From Multifurca ochricompacta (taxonomy: Eukaryota; Basidiomycota; Agaricomycetes; Russulales; Russulaceae), in assembly GCA_022496185.1 (NCBI GenBank), contig WTXG01000029.1, positions 124,001 through 188,000 on the forward strand: a DNA stretch of 64,000 nucleotides, read 5' to 3'. The notes under the pieces were generated by a model, which had not been told where the DNA came from, did not search any database, and saw only the letters and a program-made list of their open reading frames with translations. How positions within the stretch are numbered: position 1 is the first letter of the stretch; every line of letters begins with the position of its first letter. Positions 34,891 through 48,479 of the stretch are shown here, one piece after another. Made by a program: the position numbers and the translations under genes.

Positions 34891-37800
34891 TCACGCACCG
34901 TAATGAACAAAATTCACCCATCGCTCTAGAGTCATCCCCTTCTTTCTCCTCATCTTCCGCGTCGCATCACGAAGCGCCTTCCAGACCTTAAGTGATAACC
35001 TACCCCTTTCCATTCCCAGAGAACATCGACTTGTAGAAACTCTCTGCAATTTCACGTCCATCTATATCCGCCATCTCCCACATTGTCCCCACCACACTTC
35101 GAAATCCACAGTATTGAACCGCCGCAGTAAGATGAAGTCCCTCGTCCGCAATACTTTCATCTGTCAATTCCGCAGTGTGACATGCAGCAAGGAACGCAAA
35201 TTCACCAGCGGGAAGTCGAGACCGTACAATGTCCAGCAGTGTAAGTCGCTCGTCATCGAATAGCTTGAATGATGCATCGAATGGTTTCCCAGTCTCCAGT
35301 GTTCCACGACACACGAAATGTGCAAATCCATGATGTCGCAGTCCTTCCACCACATCAGCCGGTGTCGCATTCTTCCCACAGAGGGTGGCCACCGGCACCC
35401 GCGATTTGAGAGACTGTATGACTGACATTTCTCCAAAAGCGCCTGGTAAGGATTCATCTGGATTAGCCACAAGGAGTAACGAAGGTTGCACGACGTTTTT
35501 GGACTGGGTTTGCGAGATTCGATCAGTGCAGAGAGTGTCGGTGTATATGAAGGGATATATAGATCTGAAAAGTATCGCTTGACATGGTCATTTGATGGGA
35601 TTGGGCCCATCACATGAAGTGGAAGGAGCAGAAAACGGAGGTCGGACACCACCAGATCCGTGATTGTTCTGGTACACCCAGAGTGCGGAGCCTGTCAATG
35701 ACTGGCTTGCCGACGAGGTTATAAAGGCCCTCGAGTACGGAACGTAAAGCGCGTTCGTATCTGTCTGAATCAAGACCTTCCTTTCGTGCGACCACTAGGC
35801 GATCTCTTAATTCATTTGCACGGCGATAGAAATCTTTGGTTGTAGAGATACAGGAAGGGGGAGAGTCGTGAAGAAGAATGAGGATATCGGAACACCACTC
35901 GCTATGGTTGATAATGACGACTGGCCCATGTGAAGCAGCAACACAAATATTTTCGAATGACGGCGTCTTCAGAAAGTCTCCAAACCTGGTAATTCTTGAT
36001 CTCCGATATGAGACATCTCGTTCCTTCAGAAGCTTCTGTTGCTTGACCACCAGACGACCGAATGGGTCCATCCCATCATCAACCTGTGATCCACCATCAC
36101 TGATCTCTATAGTTCCACTCGGCGTGACGGACACGGTGAGTGACTCGAGATCTTTATTAATCGCTGCAAGTTTCGTCGCTAAAGGTGAATTGAATCCAGA
36201 AAGGTGATCCATCGAATTGCGAAGACCACGCATTTCAGACCATAGTAATGCCCTCCCTCGTTCTAGAGTCTCAATAGCCTGAGTGAATTGACCCATGTCG
36301 ATCTGGTAAGACGCGTAGTCCAGCGGCATATTGTCCCAGAGCCCTCGCATTGCGACCAGTCGAGCATGCTGTATTTGTAAGGTCGGCGCAGAGACCAATG
36401 AGCTCTGGATTAATGACATGGCCTTCTTATATGCAACAGAGACAGATGATGTCTGGCCATTCGAGCAAGGATGCCCAGGCGCATGAAAAAGCAAATCGGT
36501 CAGGTACCGTCGCGAATTTGTCATTGACACCCAAAGGAAATAGCTCAATGATTTCATCCAAATCCTGTCTGCGACCAAGCAACCTGAAGCGTTTGGATAA
36601 AGACACAAAAAGTTGTTGGATTAGAATGAAGTGGAATGGCCGGGCGCTTTGCATCTTGAGAGCACCACGATGCACAGTAATCGACTCGTCAAGGTATCCC
36701 ATCATATTTGAACACTCAAACGCAGCGTAGAGGTCGTTGCCCAGATTGAAGGCCACTTTGCATCCAAATGGATGACTTGGGTCACTTGAAAGAAGTAACA
36801 TTCGGCGATATTTCATAACCTCTTCAAGGTCTTTCATATCGTTAGTGCGAGAGAACTTGGTATGATACCAAAATACAAGACGCTCGAGGTACGTTTTATG
36901 ATCGGGGTTCCCTGGGGTAGTCTTGGAGATTAGTTCGCAAAGATTATGGATTTTCTCCTCTATCACCATCATCGGGTACGTCGCCCGAATAGCATCCACA
37001 GTGTCAATTTCTTCTTGAAACGGGCTGTGAGCTGAGGATGATGAGGCAAGGCTGACCATTTCAGAAGTATATGAATGTGATTCTTGAAGGGCTTCTGTGA
37101 GACCGAAGTTATTGAAGCGCATCTCAGAGAGCAATGCCATCTCATGGGTAACTATATGTCGAAGGTCGTTGTCAAGAGAAGAAGAGCTGAGTAAGGTACG
37201 ACAACGGGAAATTGCCTCCTCTAAATATTCTGGGTTTGGATAGATGCTAACTCGAACGCGCGCAAGAATCGTGACAACTGCCCGAATCCGAGTTTGACTG
37301 GGGTCATCCTCAGGAGGTCTTGAGGCAATGACACTTTCTAGGAGGGCCATTGCCTCCTCGTAATCGTCATTCAAATAAATTGTCTTGAATCGAATTATGA
37401 GGGCAGCGGCCAGTCCGAGAGGGACTAGGTCCAAGTCTGGCGGGCAGATCTTCAGCGCGTCCCGCAGGCATTGAATGACTTCATCTAACGGCTGTACGTG
37501 CTTCCCTTGTTTAAATATATCATTACAGCCCAAGCGAGGGAAAAAGTGGCAATGGAGCCAGCTGAATAGTGCGCTGGATTATTTGAGGTGAGGAGTTCTC
37601 GGCATAAGATCACCATTTCCTCAATGTCATGCGTCCCACCTGCCTCCAGGTTCACTTGGACAGCCAACGCCTGAACAAGCGATGTTGTGACAACATTGCG
37701 CGGGACCTCAAAGGTATCAAGGGGTAGTCCTCGGAGATAACGAAGGTATTCAACCGCACACTTGGCGTCTTCAGGTCTCTTGAACTTTTTGGAACGACAA

Positions 37801-38133
37801 AGAAGGGAAAGTATGAGTTGAAAGAAGACTTGAACCACATTTAGGTAGAATCCCCAGGAGGGTGGAAGAAAGATAGCTTCGGTGTAATGAACAATAGACT
37901 TGTCAAGATCTTCCTTCTGTTCTGATAGCTCATAGCGTTTGAATCGTGATGTAGCCAGAAGGTAATGTAGGCAGTGTAGCGGGATGAGATCGAGGGATCC
38001 ATGAGAGAGCCGCTGATGAGAAGTGATGATTTGGTCGAGTTCCATAATGGAGGCTGCAGATAAGAAAAAATCAATTACTGATGATAGAAGGGCATATGCT
38101 CGGGAAAGTTGTGCGCTTACGTTCTTGGGCCAT
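34891..38133 (-). pseudogene. TPR-CHAT gene copy G5, full length with many one-base deletions
   Basis: Spans the whole gene: micro-exon ATG at 38131-38133 (MAQE), MELDQIITSH, the TPR part, the linker DDGMDPFGRLVVKQQ, and CHAT with both HFVC and AACHTAELTDE. TGA is at 34891-34893. Against G4, G2 and G6 the reading frame is lost at ten or more places (for example near 35487, 35626, 35987, 35999, 36011, 36449, 36470, 37519 and 37977), each consistent with one missing base. In one spot VCHG reads VCRG, so the catalytic His codon of the dyad appears changed (CGT for CAT near 35311). It is therefore likely inactive even if the frame were intact. Confidence 0.85.
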
Positions 38134-38710
38134 GGTTTATTCAATGCACAAGAATCACGGTAACGCAGGTCGTCTGGGGATGAATTGAGGGAATAAGTGG
38201 AGAAAATGGCTGCGGGTGCTGGAGAACGGCGAAGGCCACGCCTATAATACATGTTTTAGAGAGCATGGGTGAGTTTGTGTTCCCCGGCCCGTCAATCCGT
38301 ACCTCGTTTGCAATCTTTGTGTACTCGCAGAACTGCTAGCGTGTCATACAGTTCATAAACCTGAAGCTCTGCAGGAGATAGCAAGCAGCAGGACATGTTG
38401 ACAAAAGGGGTAGTGATAGAGCTGAAAAGTCAACTTGAATGCACTGGTGCGCGGATGAGCTCGAGCGGGGGCGATTGGATGGACAGGGATAAGTGAAAAG
38501 TACAGTGCGCCAGACATGCCTATGTAGCTACAATAGAACTTAAGGCGGAAACATGTTGGCGAGACAGGTCACCTTGGGAACAAAAAGGTCACTACTGTCC
38601 CCTTCATATTTCCTGTCTCGGCCCCCTTCGACCATTATAAATGACCCTTGCAGCTAATGTAGCTATCACGGTTTATGTGCACAGTACTCGAATAGTAGAG
38701 CAGAAATGTG
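38134..38710 (-). promoter_or_regulatory. Conserved upstream block of G5
   Basis: Reverse-orientation counterpart of the G1/G2 upstream block. It includes the TATAATACATG stretch near 38243, the CCCCGGCCCGTCAATCC segment near 38282 and the CATTATAAATGACC box near 38632. The conserved block ends about 580 bases from the ATG. Confidence 0.55.
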
Positions 38711-38999
38711 TATAATGCTGAATGCGTCCTATGGTTCAGTAGCCCTGGAAAAAGGGAAAAGGGAAAAGAGTCACCTCACCCATCCCCCCCCCTTTTTTTT
38801 TCTCTCTTAACCTTTTTACTGCGGGTTTTTTTACTACGGGACCCGCATTTTGTACTTAGGCTCAGCCTTACACGCACCATTGCTGAAGGCGCAAGGCACT
38901 ACGAACGCGAGGTTGTCCATTGGGAGTGTGTCCCAACAAGAATGACGATACGCTATCACTTCAGCCTGCAGGTCTGGATTGGGTAGGGATCCCAGACTT
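38711..38999. other. Intergenic region
   Basis: Low-complexity C and T runs near 38790; nothing recognised. Confidence 0.35.
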
Positions 39000-39450
39000 A
39001 CTGCCGCTGCAACTAAATTCTTTCTGAGTCCACAAGTGGTTCTGGCAGCAACGAAAACGACGAGGAGCTCAATGATGACGATCTGCTATATGCGCTTTCT
39101 AGCCTAATTGTCGAGGGCCGCGTTGCTAAGAGGGCTAAGTCTAGGGGTAGAGGGCGATGTGGCCATTCTTGAACACCTGCATGCGTGGAGGAGAGCCGTG
39201 TTTCCCCGCTGTGTGAAGCAATTGACTCCTTGGCCTCTATTACTTGAACAATTTTAACTCTTTACTCACCAGAAAGTTATCCTCTGAATTGTGTTCTCAA
39301 TTGCTGGCTACCTGTAGAATCCGCAGTGTCTCTCCTGTGGCTGTGACAGGAAAATGGAGACGACACAGGCACGGGGTCCGCTGGTGCGGACTCACCTACC
39401 CTTCATCTCCCCTCCACTCCTTCCATCGTGATCCTACTCTTTGTGACATG
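39000..39450 (-). pseudogene. Decayed relative of the 62.4-63.6 kb zinc-finger gene 5' exon
   Basis: The stretch from about 39030 to 39390 aligns in the same orientation with 63340-63750. Shared blocks include GACGAGGAGCTC, TGCGCT, the TTTACTCAC(C/T)AGAAAGT stretch and GTGACAGGAAAATGG. On the minus strand the matching peptide blocks are PLSNAALD here and TLSNPVLDK there, plus ESAY...SSSLSSSS against SAYSALCSSSSSS. Here the frame is broken by several stops. It is a partial, degenerate duplicate. Confidence 0.5.
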
Positions 39451-39909
39451 TCTTCCATAGAACTGTCGTAAATAATGATACCATCAACTGGAAGTAAGTA
39501 TGTGGCGCTTTGGCTCCTCCCATAGATGCAGTTCTGGTTTTTAATAGCACTGAGAGTGCCACCGGTTGAAACACTTCTTGCATGTGCTTTAACATGATAG
39601 AACTACAAGGCATCTACTGTATAATTTCTCCGGGAGAGCGGCCTATCTCCTTCCAGAGCAGGTGACATTCACGAGGAAGGAGCGGAACCATCCCCTCATT
39701 CATCGCCTCTTTACATTTCCTTAATCCACTTGAATAACCCTTTTTTTAAAAACAAATACAAATAAAGGGGTACCTTTAAGCTTCCAAAGTACAAATAAAT
39801 CGTTCAAGAAGCGCCGAGTAGTATTTGAATCCCACTGCTTCGTTAAATGTCGTGATTTCTAACCAAGAATTCGATCACAATACATGGGTGTTTATCTATA
39901 ATATACTAT
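39451..39909. other. Intergenic region downstream of P450
   Basis: No gene recognised. Confidence 0.35.
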
Positions 39910-42181
39910 TCACAACTTGGGATGATCGACGAGCGAAACGATCAGCGGGAGCTGGTTACCCTTCTGCTCTTCACCGCCAACCATCGGAAGCATAACCAAA
40001 CAATTCTCCCTGCGAATCCGCGTCGCTTTTTCCGTGAGATCGAATTGCAAGCCTGAAACAAGTTCAAATAAGAAGCATTGCATCTCCGTCACCCTATCAA
40101 GGCCAGGTCAGACGGTTTTCCAATCCGGATTAGGGGGGCAAAAGTACTCACGCGAACCGCCACCCAAGACATGCCCGGTGTCCGGCACCAAAAGACATTC
40201 TGTAACGATTGCAACGATTACGAATCCAGAACAAAATAGAAGGACATTTTTACGCACAAGTTACCCCAGACGCCAACATTGAAGCCTGTGTTTTTGACCG
40301 TCCCGTCTAACCACCTGCTTGGCCTCCAGACATCAGCGTCTTCGCCCCACAGATCCTTATTCCTGGAAGACCGTTTCAGCCTACGTGTCTTAAAGATAGT
40401 GGAGTTTCGACGTTGCTACCTGTTATATGCAGCATTGGATACAATAATGCTAGTCCCTTTGGGGATGAAAAGCTCTTCGATGACCTTGCCGGACTTGGAA
40501 CGGATCGGTTTGGACAGGGGTACAACTTCATCGCGAATCGCCTCGCGGAAAAGATGTGGGACAACAGTGTCGAAGCGGAGAGTCTCCTAATGTCGGAAAG
40601 CCATTTCCAGCCCCGAAAAAGATAATCATGTAAGCTGAATATGATTCACCTTGATCACTGCGTTCATGAAAGAAAGCGTATCCAAGTTGACCATTCTGGA
40701 ATCGTCGCCGTTCTCACCAGCACGCGCAGCTAATATCTCCTCGCGGAGCTGGCGTTGCTCATCGGGGTGGTTTGCAAGCTGGAAGAGTATCCAACCCATA
40801 GAAGTGACCGTGGTCTCATGACCAGCCCCCAAAATGGTACTACGGATCGTCAGCTTCCAGTCGATGATCATTATCTCAAAGAATACTTACGCAAGCTGAG
40901 GAAGAGTTCTGTGTCACTAAGCCGCCATTTTTCTGACTCCGAACGGTTAGCGATGACTGAGTAAAAAATATGTTAGACGTGGTTGGAAGGTAGAGGAAGC
41001 AGATGCAAGATACCAATTCGACTGAGCGCATCCTTCTGGTCGCCATCATCCTCTTCTGTCAGCCTCGATTGGATTAATTTTTGCGCAATGCCATTTGAGA
41101 GCTCCACATGACGACGTAAAAAGGTGAGGCCGGAAGTTGGTAAATTGACCATCAAGTCCAACGCCCATGTGGGCAAATGATCCATGATGCCCTGGAAGAA
41201 AACCTTCCCGTTTGAAGGGAGTCCAAATCCTTTGACCCTGGTACACCAAAGTAATCAGCAAAACGACAACGTAACGGAAAGCGGGACGAGTGGGTTTGCA
41301 CACGCACATAAAGTCACGCAAGGATGCAGCGAACTCTTCCCGATCTTTCCCATGACCGCGGAAGTTATAGTTGAAAGCAGCCAAGCCCAACGCGTTGAGT
41401 ATGGCGTAAGTTAGGAAATGGGGAATGTTCGTATCTCGGGAAGTGCTGCCTTGAGACTCCATTTTGGTTCTGAATTCTTCAACTAGCTTTAGAAGGAGTC
41501 AGACGCGGATACCGTAATTCAGCAGAAAGCATGAAAAGTTTTACATCGCTGGCACATTGTCTGAACACGGGAATTTGAGCTCTGCTTTCAGAGGGGCCAA
41601 ATGCTGGTAGAAGGATCCGCCGTTGTCTATAGTGGTCCTCGCCTACGGGAATATATCGTCACTTATCCATCTCCCAAGACAATGTGATTGTATTTACCCT
41701 CAGCACCATTGACGCCTGGCCCAGTGGCTGAGTTGAGCAAGAACCGTGCAGCATACGGCTTTACCATGTTATAGCGCGAGGTCTGCAAAATATATTGAAG
41801 TGCTTTAGGATCTGAGACCCATAATCTGTTGTCCTGCTCAGCCGGCAGTGTAAGAGACTCGCGTGAACAGCTTTAGCAGATTACGAGAGATCACGTACAC
41901 CGCAGGGCGCTTTAATCCTAGCAACTGTGCCATAGGCATTTTGCCACTTCCTATCGAAGCTGCCTGCTTGCTCTCTCATCAACTGGCGAAGATTACCTGT
42001 GGCGTGATTCTCAGCTGCTGTGAGCGACTTCAGGAACATCTATTCATACCTAAGAGGAAGGATTCTGCTGGTGGTCCCGGTAAGTCATCGAGAGGGCTCT
42101 TGCGCTTCAATCTCCAATAGTAAAGATGCATGCAGTAGCAAGGAAGTACGCTGCTAGAACCAAAGGATTGTAGATGGCCAT
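39910..42181 (-). CDS. Cytochrome P450 monooxygenase with two apparent one-base frameshifts
   Basis: Heme monooxygenase, microsomal type. The start MAIYNPLVLAAYFLATACIF is a membrane anchor, followed (one base out of frame near 42117) by RLKRKSPLDDLPGPPAESFL with the proline hinge. Later blocks are GEDHYRQRRILLPAFGPSES (C-helix region), the I-helix GAGHETT, the K-helix ExxR as ETLR, the PERF-like WRPSRW and the heme loop FGAGHRACLGWRFA with the Cys ligand. The last exon ends SLVDHPKL with TGA at 39910-39912. Many short introns are present. Before the I-helix exon one base appears missing near 40896-40906: restoring it joins LPQLA to TILGAGHETT. All P450 signatures are otherwise intact. The substrate cannot be predicted. 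Confidence 0.85.
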
Positions 42182-45100
42182 TATGGTGTGGATTTGTGGA
42201 TTGAGACTAGTACCCATTAACTTGACTTATAAATAATTGACCTGACCCTCATTGGTGAATATCACGGTGTGTCAACGGGTGACGTGCATTGATATTTTCA
42301 TACCCATTCTTGGGGCTGTTCGGTTCCAGATGAGAACGTGTCAATTAGCGTGAGTAACTCGGCTGCAATTGAAAAGGGAAGGGGACGTGGGAATAGCATC
42401 CACTTCTCTTGACGTAAGTTGAGTTTTCCCTGGCTAACCGTGAGGACAATCGTTCGAGTTCAGAGTTAAACACGGGCATCTTAGGTGGATAACGGAACGC
42501 CGGGGCGAAGAGGCACGCTCAAACACGCTAACACGCTATCTCCGTCCAATTCAGAACAGGCAGAGCTGGGATGGGACTTCGGTTCACATTTGTGTTAAAC
42601 CCCTAAAGCGAAAAAAACAACAAAAGTTCAAATATTGGTTTTTGCCTCGACCGGATAATCATGGGGCTGCACGACCTCCCCCGGTGATTAGCACGCCAGT
42701 ACGGGAGGAGAGATATGCGCGAACGAACAGTTCAAATTCACAGGTTCCAGTACCAGGGTGACACCTTGATTTAGCCTACATCCGTGATGATGTCGTCCCT
42801 ACCGGTTTCTCAAAATAATAAATTAAGTCAAAATAGAAATAGCATCTTTTCATTCGTCACGATGCATGCAACGCAAACTCTACATTCATCAATAAGCTAC
42901 GGGGAATTCTATTTCATAACATGCATGGAATGGCTGGGTTTTTAAAAGCTGTGCCTGCTTCATGCATCACTGTGTGCTGTGTGGAAGGAGACCGGCGATT
43001 CACCATCACTGGCAGTGACATTTGCCTCCCAGAGACTCTTTGTTTTTCGCTTTCCGAGCACCGTCGCAGACGGCTCATGCGTAACAAGGGGGCCCCACAG
43101 GGGATGAGATCTCTCAGTTATTGTTGTCATATTTCATGTGCAATGAACCACCATCATCTCCGTCTACGGTCCGTAGTGGGTCAATCTGACCCTTTATCAA
43201 TTAGTCAGCTTGAAAAAGACAATGCTTATCATCATCATCCATCAACCGAGTACCGTCTTCTGAGTTTCCATCAGCTGGTCAAACCCAGCTGATGTGCACT
43301 GAGATACCTGACAATAGTCAGGAAAAACAACCACAAATAACTGTTCAATATATCCTTGCGTTTGATTTGTATTCTTCAATCCCTGTTGTAGGAGCGATGT
43401 GTGAGGGAGGAAGCAAAGAGCAGCACAAGCGCGAAATACTGGGCTGAAAGGAGATAGATAACTTAACCAGGAAGAAGATTGGGAGAAACAGGGTCGATGA
43501 ACAAGAGTGAATGGAAGTTGCCGGCTATCAAATTAGCAAATCACCCCTGTAAGAGGCGCAGGTGCTCAAATGGGGGAAGCTGCAAGGCCAACGCCGGTCA
43601 GGGAAGGTGATGAATTGAAGAAAGGATGGCCGAACAAGGAACGGATGATAGCGAATTCTTGATCTTAATAAGAGTTTGTCACGCATGCGATTCGCGATAT
43701 AACTGGGTCTTGGGGAAAGAAGCGCTAAATTAAAATGCTGTTAAGTACAGCAATTTAAGTGAGAACGAGTCGCAGTAATATCATTGACCCCCACGGCTGC
43801 CAAGTTTACGACTGCAAAAACCGCAGGGCAAAGAGTATATACTATACTGTTGTAAAAAAATATCTATCCAAAACTCGGCGCTTTCCTGTAACTTTCCTGG
43901 CGCTTACATCCAAGTCCCGGTTTCATCGTAAAATGCCCCATTGTGACAAGATGCGGGAGCGCCGTGCGTGGAGCCGTGCTCGGAAAAGGCCAGACATTGC
44001 GCAATCAGCTCTAAACGAGAGCTGTTCATGATCCGGGATAGAGGTTTAAAGAGGTATAGATCAGTCGAACCCGGAGGTCCAATTCGTTCTCACCCCGGCG
44101 CATCGGAAAACAAAGATGAGTCAAAACCTCACTTATCTCATGCTTCCAAGAAAGAGTTTGGCGGTTGACACGCGAACGTTTCTCTATCTAAGAGTGCTCG
44201 CAAGCGGTTGGCAGACGCCAAACCACCAGGAGGAGCTAAAAGGGGTAGGTGCTTGTGACTGGCCTAGAAAGCTCAGTTGTTGACAATTGACCACAGGATA
44301 GAACTATTTCATGCATATGGATAAATGCCTGCAGCTGAAAGGTGATATATGGCTGGCTCGACTCGAACCCTGCCCATGCCCATGAAGCGTAACAGCGTGT
44401 ACGTCATGTGTCACCAGAGACGAAAATCGTCGCCCTCGAATGACCTGCGCTATCTAACTTGGCGGCAGGTGAACTTGGTATTGGCAAGAGCATGATGAGC
44501 ATGATGAGCATGATATTTACTTCGTTGAAGGTCTGTCGTCCGTCGGTATAGTAATTGATTTCAAATTTCAAATTCGGAGGTTCAAGTACTCACCAAGCTC
44601 AGCAAAGACTTCTATTTCCCTTTTTTGACGCGCTTTGTAAATTGAATTGATTAATATAATCTGATCACGTGTGTGTGGTCACCGCCGCCCCTTTAGTTAA
44701 TTACCTAAGATGGCCAGTTACAAAGATTTAGTCAACCAATGATTCAAGTGTGGTAGTGTTAAACCGAGATCTTCGGCCCAATTCAGTCTCATTTCAATCA
44801 ATCAAGTGTTTCAATGCGACTAGTCATGCACCCCTGTTGGCGTGATGAAGCTCCTTGGTTGAAGAATTGCCCTTACAGTCCTGCTCTGCCGAAAAATGAT
44901 CATGTTCGATAATTGATTGGCGTGATGACGTAAGTAAATATCAGTCCATCGCATAGCCCCCCCGATTTCTTCGTCGAGGCAGACAACCATTAAAGGGAGG
45001 GCTGACTGCATTGATGACGATATTGGCGCATTTTTTACGTATTATTATTCTGGCTTCGGCAATAGGCTTTCGCTCTTTTGGTCGCCAACGTCCCAAATCT

Positions 45101-48100
45101 CTCCTCGACTCGTGCAGGCACTCTAGGATGGTAGCGAACCGACCGCACTACATTTATGAAATTTGCAAGGGGCAAGGCTGCCCCCCAAGATAGCCAGTTC
45201 ATTGTTTGTGGAATGTCATTGATCATTGGGTAGGTTCGATCCTGGACTTTCCGTACTCGCTTCTCAACATAGTACTGTCTATGAAAGCGTTGTCGGTACA
45301 TTGCCTGTTGCTGTCGCGGCCCTTGTGAACTCAGGGCATTGTTCTTAGTATTTATTACCAAGTTCCGAAACCGAATATGGAGTAGGATTATGTCCCATCA
45401 AAGACCTCTACCAAGTAAGGTCTACGAGGCGTTTGTTTTCAGAGCCCTGCTGACCGTACGCCAACTGGATGAATGTCGGGAAATGTTTTTGGAAGCAATA
45501 TAACGATCACTGTCCGATTGGCCACCTAATTGCCCCAGATATTTGGGCCTCTGCCTGGTAACTCAAAACCACAATAGTAAAAGGTGCGTGGCCAGACATC
45601 CTCGTGCAAGGCTCGTCGCACCTTACTATGGTACAATTGAGATTGATACCGCGCGTAGCTCTGTCATATGAACATGGTACCACAGCATCGGACAAATTTG
45701 GAGGGATATAAGTTGCTCAGAACAAGCTGGAGGGCGATCGCGACGCGCGTGGGGATAATCCATGGGCCAGGTCTGATAATGCTAATGGATGACATGTCCA
45801 GGGCATCCTAACGACGTCCATATAAATGTCCAGGACTGCCAACATTTCATAGACGCTGTACGGAATTTTATATGGGCGATGGCAACATATCTTGGATAAT
45901 TGTCCTGCAGAACGTCAAAAACGGGGCTCAGATTCACGAGGGTCGGATCTGGACTACATAACCTAAAAGCTGTGATACGTCAGGTGGGTATGATATGATA
46001 GTACTTCACAAGATCCAGCTCACCGCTCCAGGCGTGAAAGTGGCGCTAGGTGCTCGTGTTGTGAAGCATGGGTTGAGACCGAGTCCCAGAGGGTTGCTTA
46101 GAAGTGCTGCGTGAGGCTGCATAAGAACGGACCAGGGGCCAGGCAGTGGAGAAGTGTCAAGAGAGAGTGAATGTGAAGGTATCAACGGACGGCGACTGCT
46201 GTTTATAAATTAAATAAATAAATAAATTCCAATTTGTGTGTGAGCCTATCTACCGGTAATATATTTCGAGATTTCGGTCGGAGAAAAACGAGCTCGAGCT
46301 CGACTGTGGCGGGCAGGCGACAGTCCATCAATGAAATTCAAATACCTCAACCTTATTTGTTGGCAGGAAGCGGTTTCAAAGTCCTCCGATGTTGAACGGG
46401 ACGACCCATTCTGAACGGCGCGTCAACAACGGCTTTGATACGACACCATCAGTGCTGCTCCTCAATGCGGACGAGTGCACCCACACACCCAAACATACCC
46501 TCCGCTCCAGGCGGGACAACTGGGAGGTGGGGGTAGGGGGCACGTCGGCAATGCTCACCGAAACTACGAATGCCATGAAGATGGGCGACAGTGCCTGGAT
46601 GGAAGCTGGAAACATTTGTAATCACCAAGCGTAGCACACCCTTAGTCCGGAGCCTACATGGCTCTGAACCTTGGGGAGGGACAGAACTTACAAGATGATA
46701 GACATGATATTCTGGATTTTGGACTGATTAAACTGCTTCCACTCAACAAAGTGGAGGAGGAGCCTCGCTGAGATGGGCATCCGGCAGGACGCTGCCCTTG
46801 TCTTCAACGCAGAGGAAGAGACGACTGACTGCTGAAGGAGGGAGAGGAAGGACCTGGTTCGAGTCATGGTGTTGTTTCTAACTGAACAGAAAACCAAGTC
46901 TGTTGTTATGTTTTATTAAGACCAACAGCAAACGTCGAGGCGAGGAGTAAGCGGGAGGTTTGTCCGAGTCACATGCACTTTTCCACGGTAATTACCCAGA
47001 CTCACACGGACTTCTACGGCAAGGGTGGTACTTCACTCAACTACCCAACTCATTCCACTGGGGCGTCATCCACATCAATTAATCAACTTCAATTTCCTTT
47101 GCATTTGTCAACTTGGGCTACCATTTCACTTTCAAATGATTAATGGGCACCGACGATGAAGGACCTGAGACAGAGGTATAACATCCGGAGGGAGTGGCAA
47201 TTACAGTCACAAGGCACCCGAGCCATCCCAATTTTATAGATGCAGCTTCTATTGATGAGGTGAGGTGGAAAACGGTCTCGAAGCGAGCAGCAATCGCAGT
47301 TTGGGGTTGCCGTTGGCATACTGCCCAGAAGACCTCACATTTATTATCTTATGTCCTATGTCCTGCTCAGGGCTTGCACAGCGCGCCAAGGGCTGCGCAT
47401 CCCACTCTCGGGGTGTTCAGTCCACACTCTTCCGTTTCCTGACAGGTCACTCCTTTGTTGGGATTTACTGACAGCGATTTTCCCCTCACCCCAGGGGCTC
47501 TCTCATGTAGGTGAGGGAATAATATGAAGCAGTCGAACATCCTGTGCTCGGGTTCCCACCCTAGACCTTGCCTTGCACGGCGGGGAGTACTGCGACCCAA
47601 ATGCAAGGGCCAACGTTGGCCCGGCTCCATGGAATACTCTGCGATGCGGGATGCCCAGAGGCTCTCCTCAAGTTCCTAGAGTGGTTTCGAGGTCCATGCC
47701 TGGATAGCCCCGGCAAAACATGTACGCCCTTCTCTTCTTTTATCTTTTACCCCATGCGAATGCACATCCAGTACGATCTATTCTCACACTATCTATAACT
47801 CCTGTCTGTGCATGCTAACTCCCTCTCAGTTCCCTCTGGGCCCGGCCCTCCATGTATGTGAGCTGGCAAGCCTTGAGAGCTAAGCCCCTGGCGCAAGGAG
47901 CTATCAAGCGCACTTCCTATGGCACATAAAGAAACTTAAAACAATACACCGCCGAAGCGAAGCCGGAGTGATCGATACCTGGAGCGAGTGATACTTCAAA
48001 AGCCCACTACACGTCACCTGCGCACAAGACCGCCCTCGCAGGTCTCCAGAGGGCCATATGAGCCCCAATTTATGCCTCTGTAAGGATGGCTCGAGGGTTG

Positions 48101-48479
48101 AGCATGAAACAGCCAGCTATCGCCTTTCCTGAATTTAGAGCACTTAGAATCTAGTTTCATATATCTTATCATTTGCATTCCGGGCCGCATGCCCGTCCAT
48201 TCCTTACACCAGTTTCACTACCTCCCCGTCTTAATTGCCAGGTTTCTACCTCTCCATCTAAATCATCTCCGCCTTTATTGCCTGGTATCATCTCACTTGT
48301 CTCCTTTTAATTCTAATTCACCCTCTTTCTGCTTCATAGCTAGGTCTCTCTGCAAGTATTTAAAGGTACATACAATGCTTGTAGTAGACCAGCCAGTGAG
48401 CCAACAGAAGCAGAAATCAATCGGCACTTCCCTCCCTTTCTCTATCTTTCTTTGTGTGCTAAAAGAACTTCTTGATGAC
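42182..48479. other. Long gene-poor stretch
   Basis: About 6.3 kb in which I could not support any gene. Open frames of 60-125 codons are scattered, none with recognised motifs or consistent splice extension. The best of them, minus-strand 45035-45361 (RQYYVEKRVRKVQDRTYPM), has protein-like composition but no family I recognise. Minus-strand 46688-46897 is followed by a plausible splice donor but does not join in frame to the next ORF. No repeats shared with the rest of the window were noticed before about 48480. Confidence 0.4.

Noticed and set aside
45035..45361. Minus-strand open frame with protein-like composition
   Set aside because: It has no ATG at its beginning, no splice-consistent extension and no recognised family; kept only as a note in the gene-poor region.
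46376..46897. Possible two-exon minus-strand gene
   Set aside because: The donor after NIMSIIL and the acceptor before ALSPIFMAF are out of phase, so the pieces do not join into one frame.
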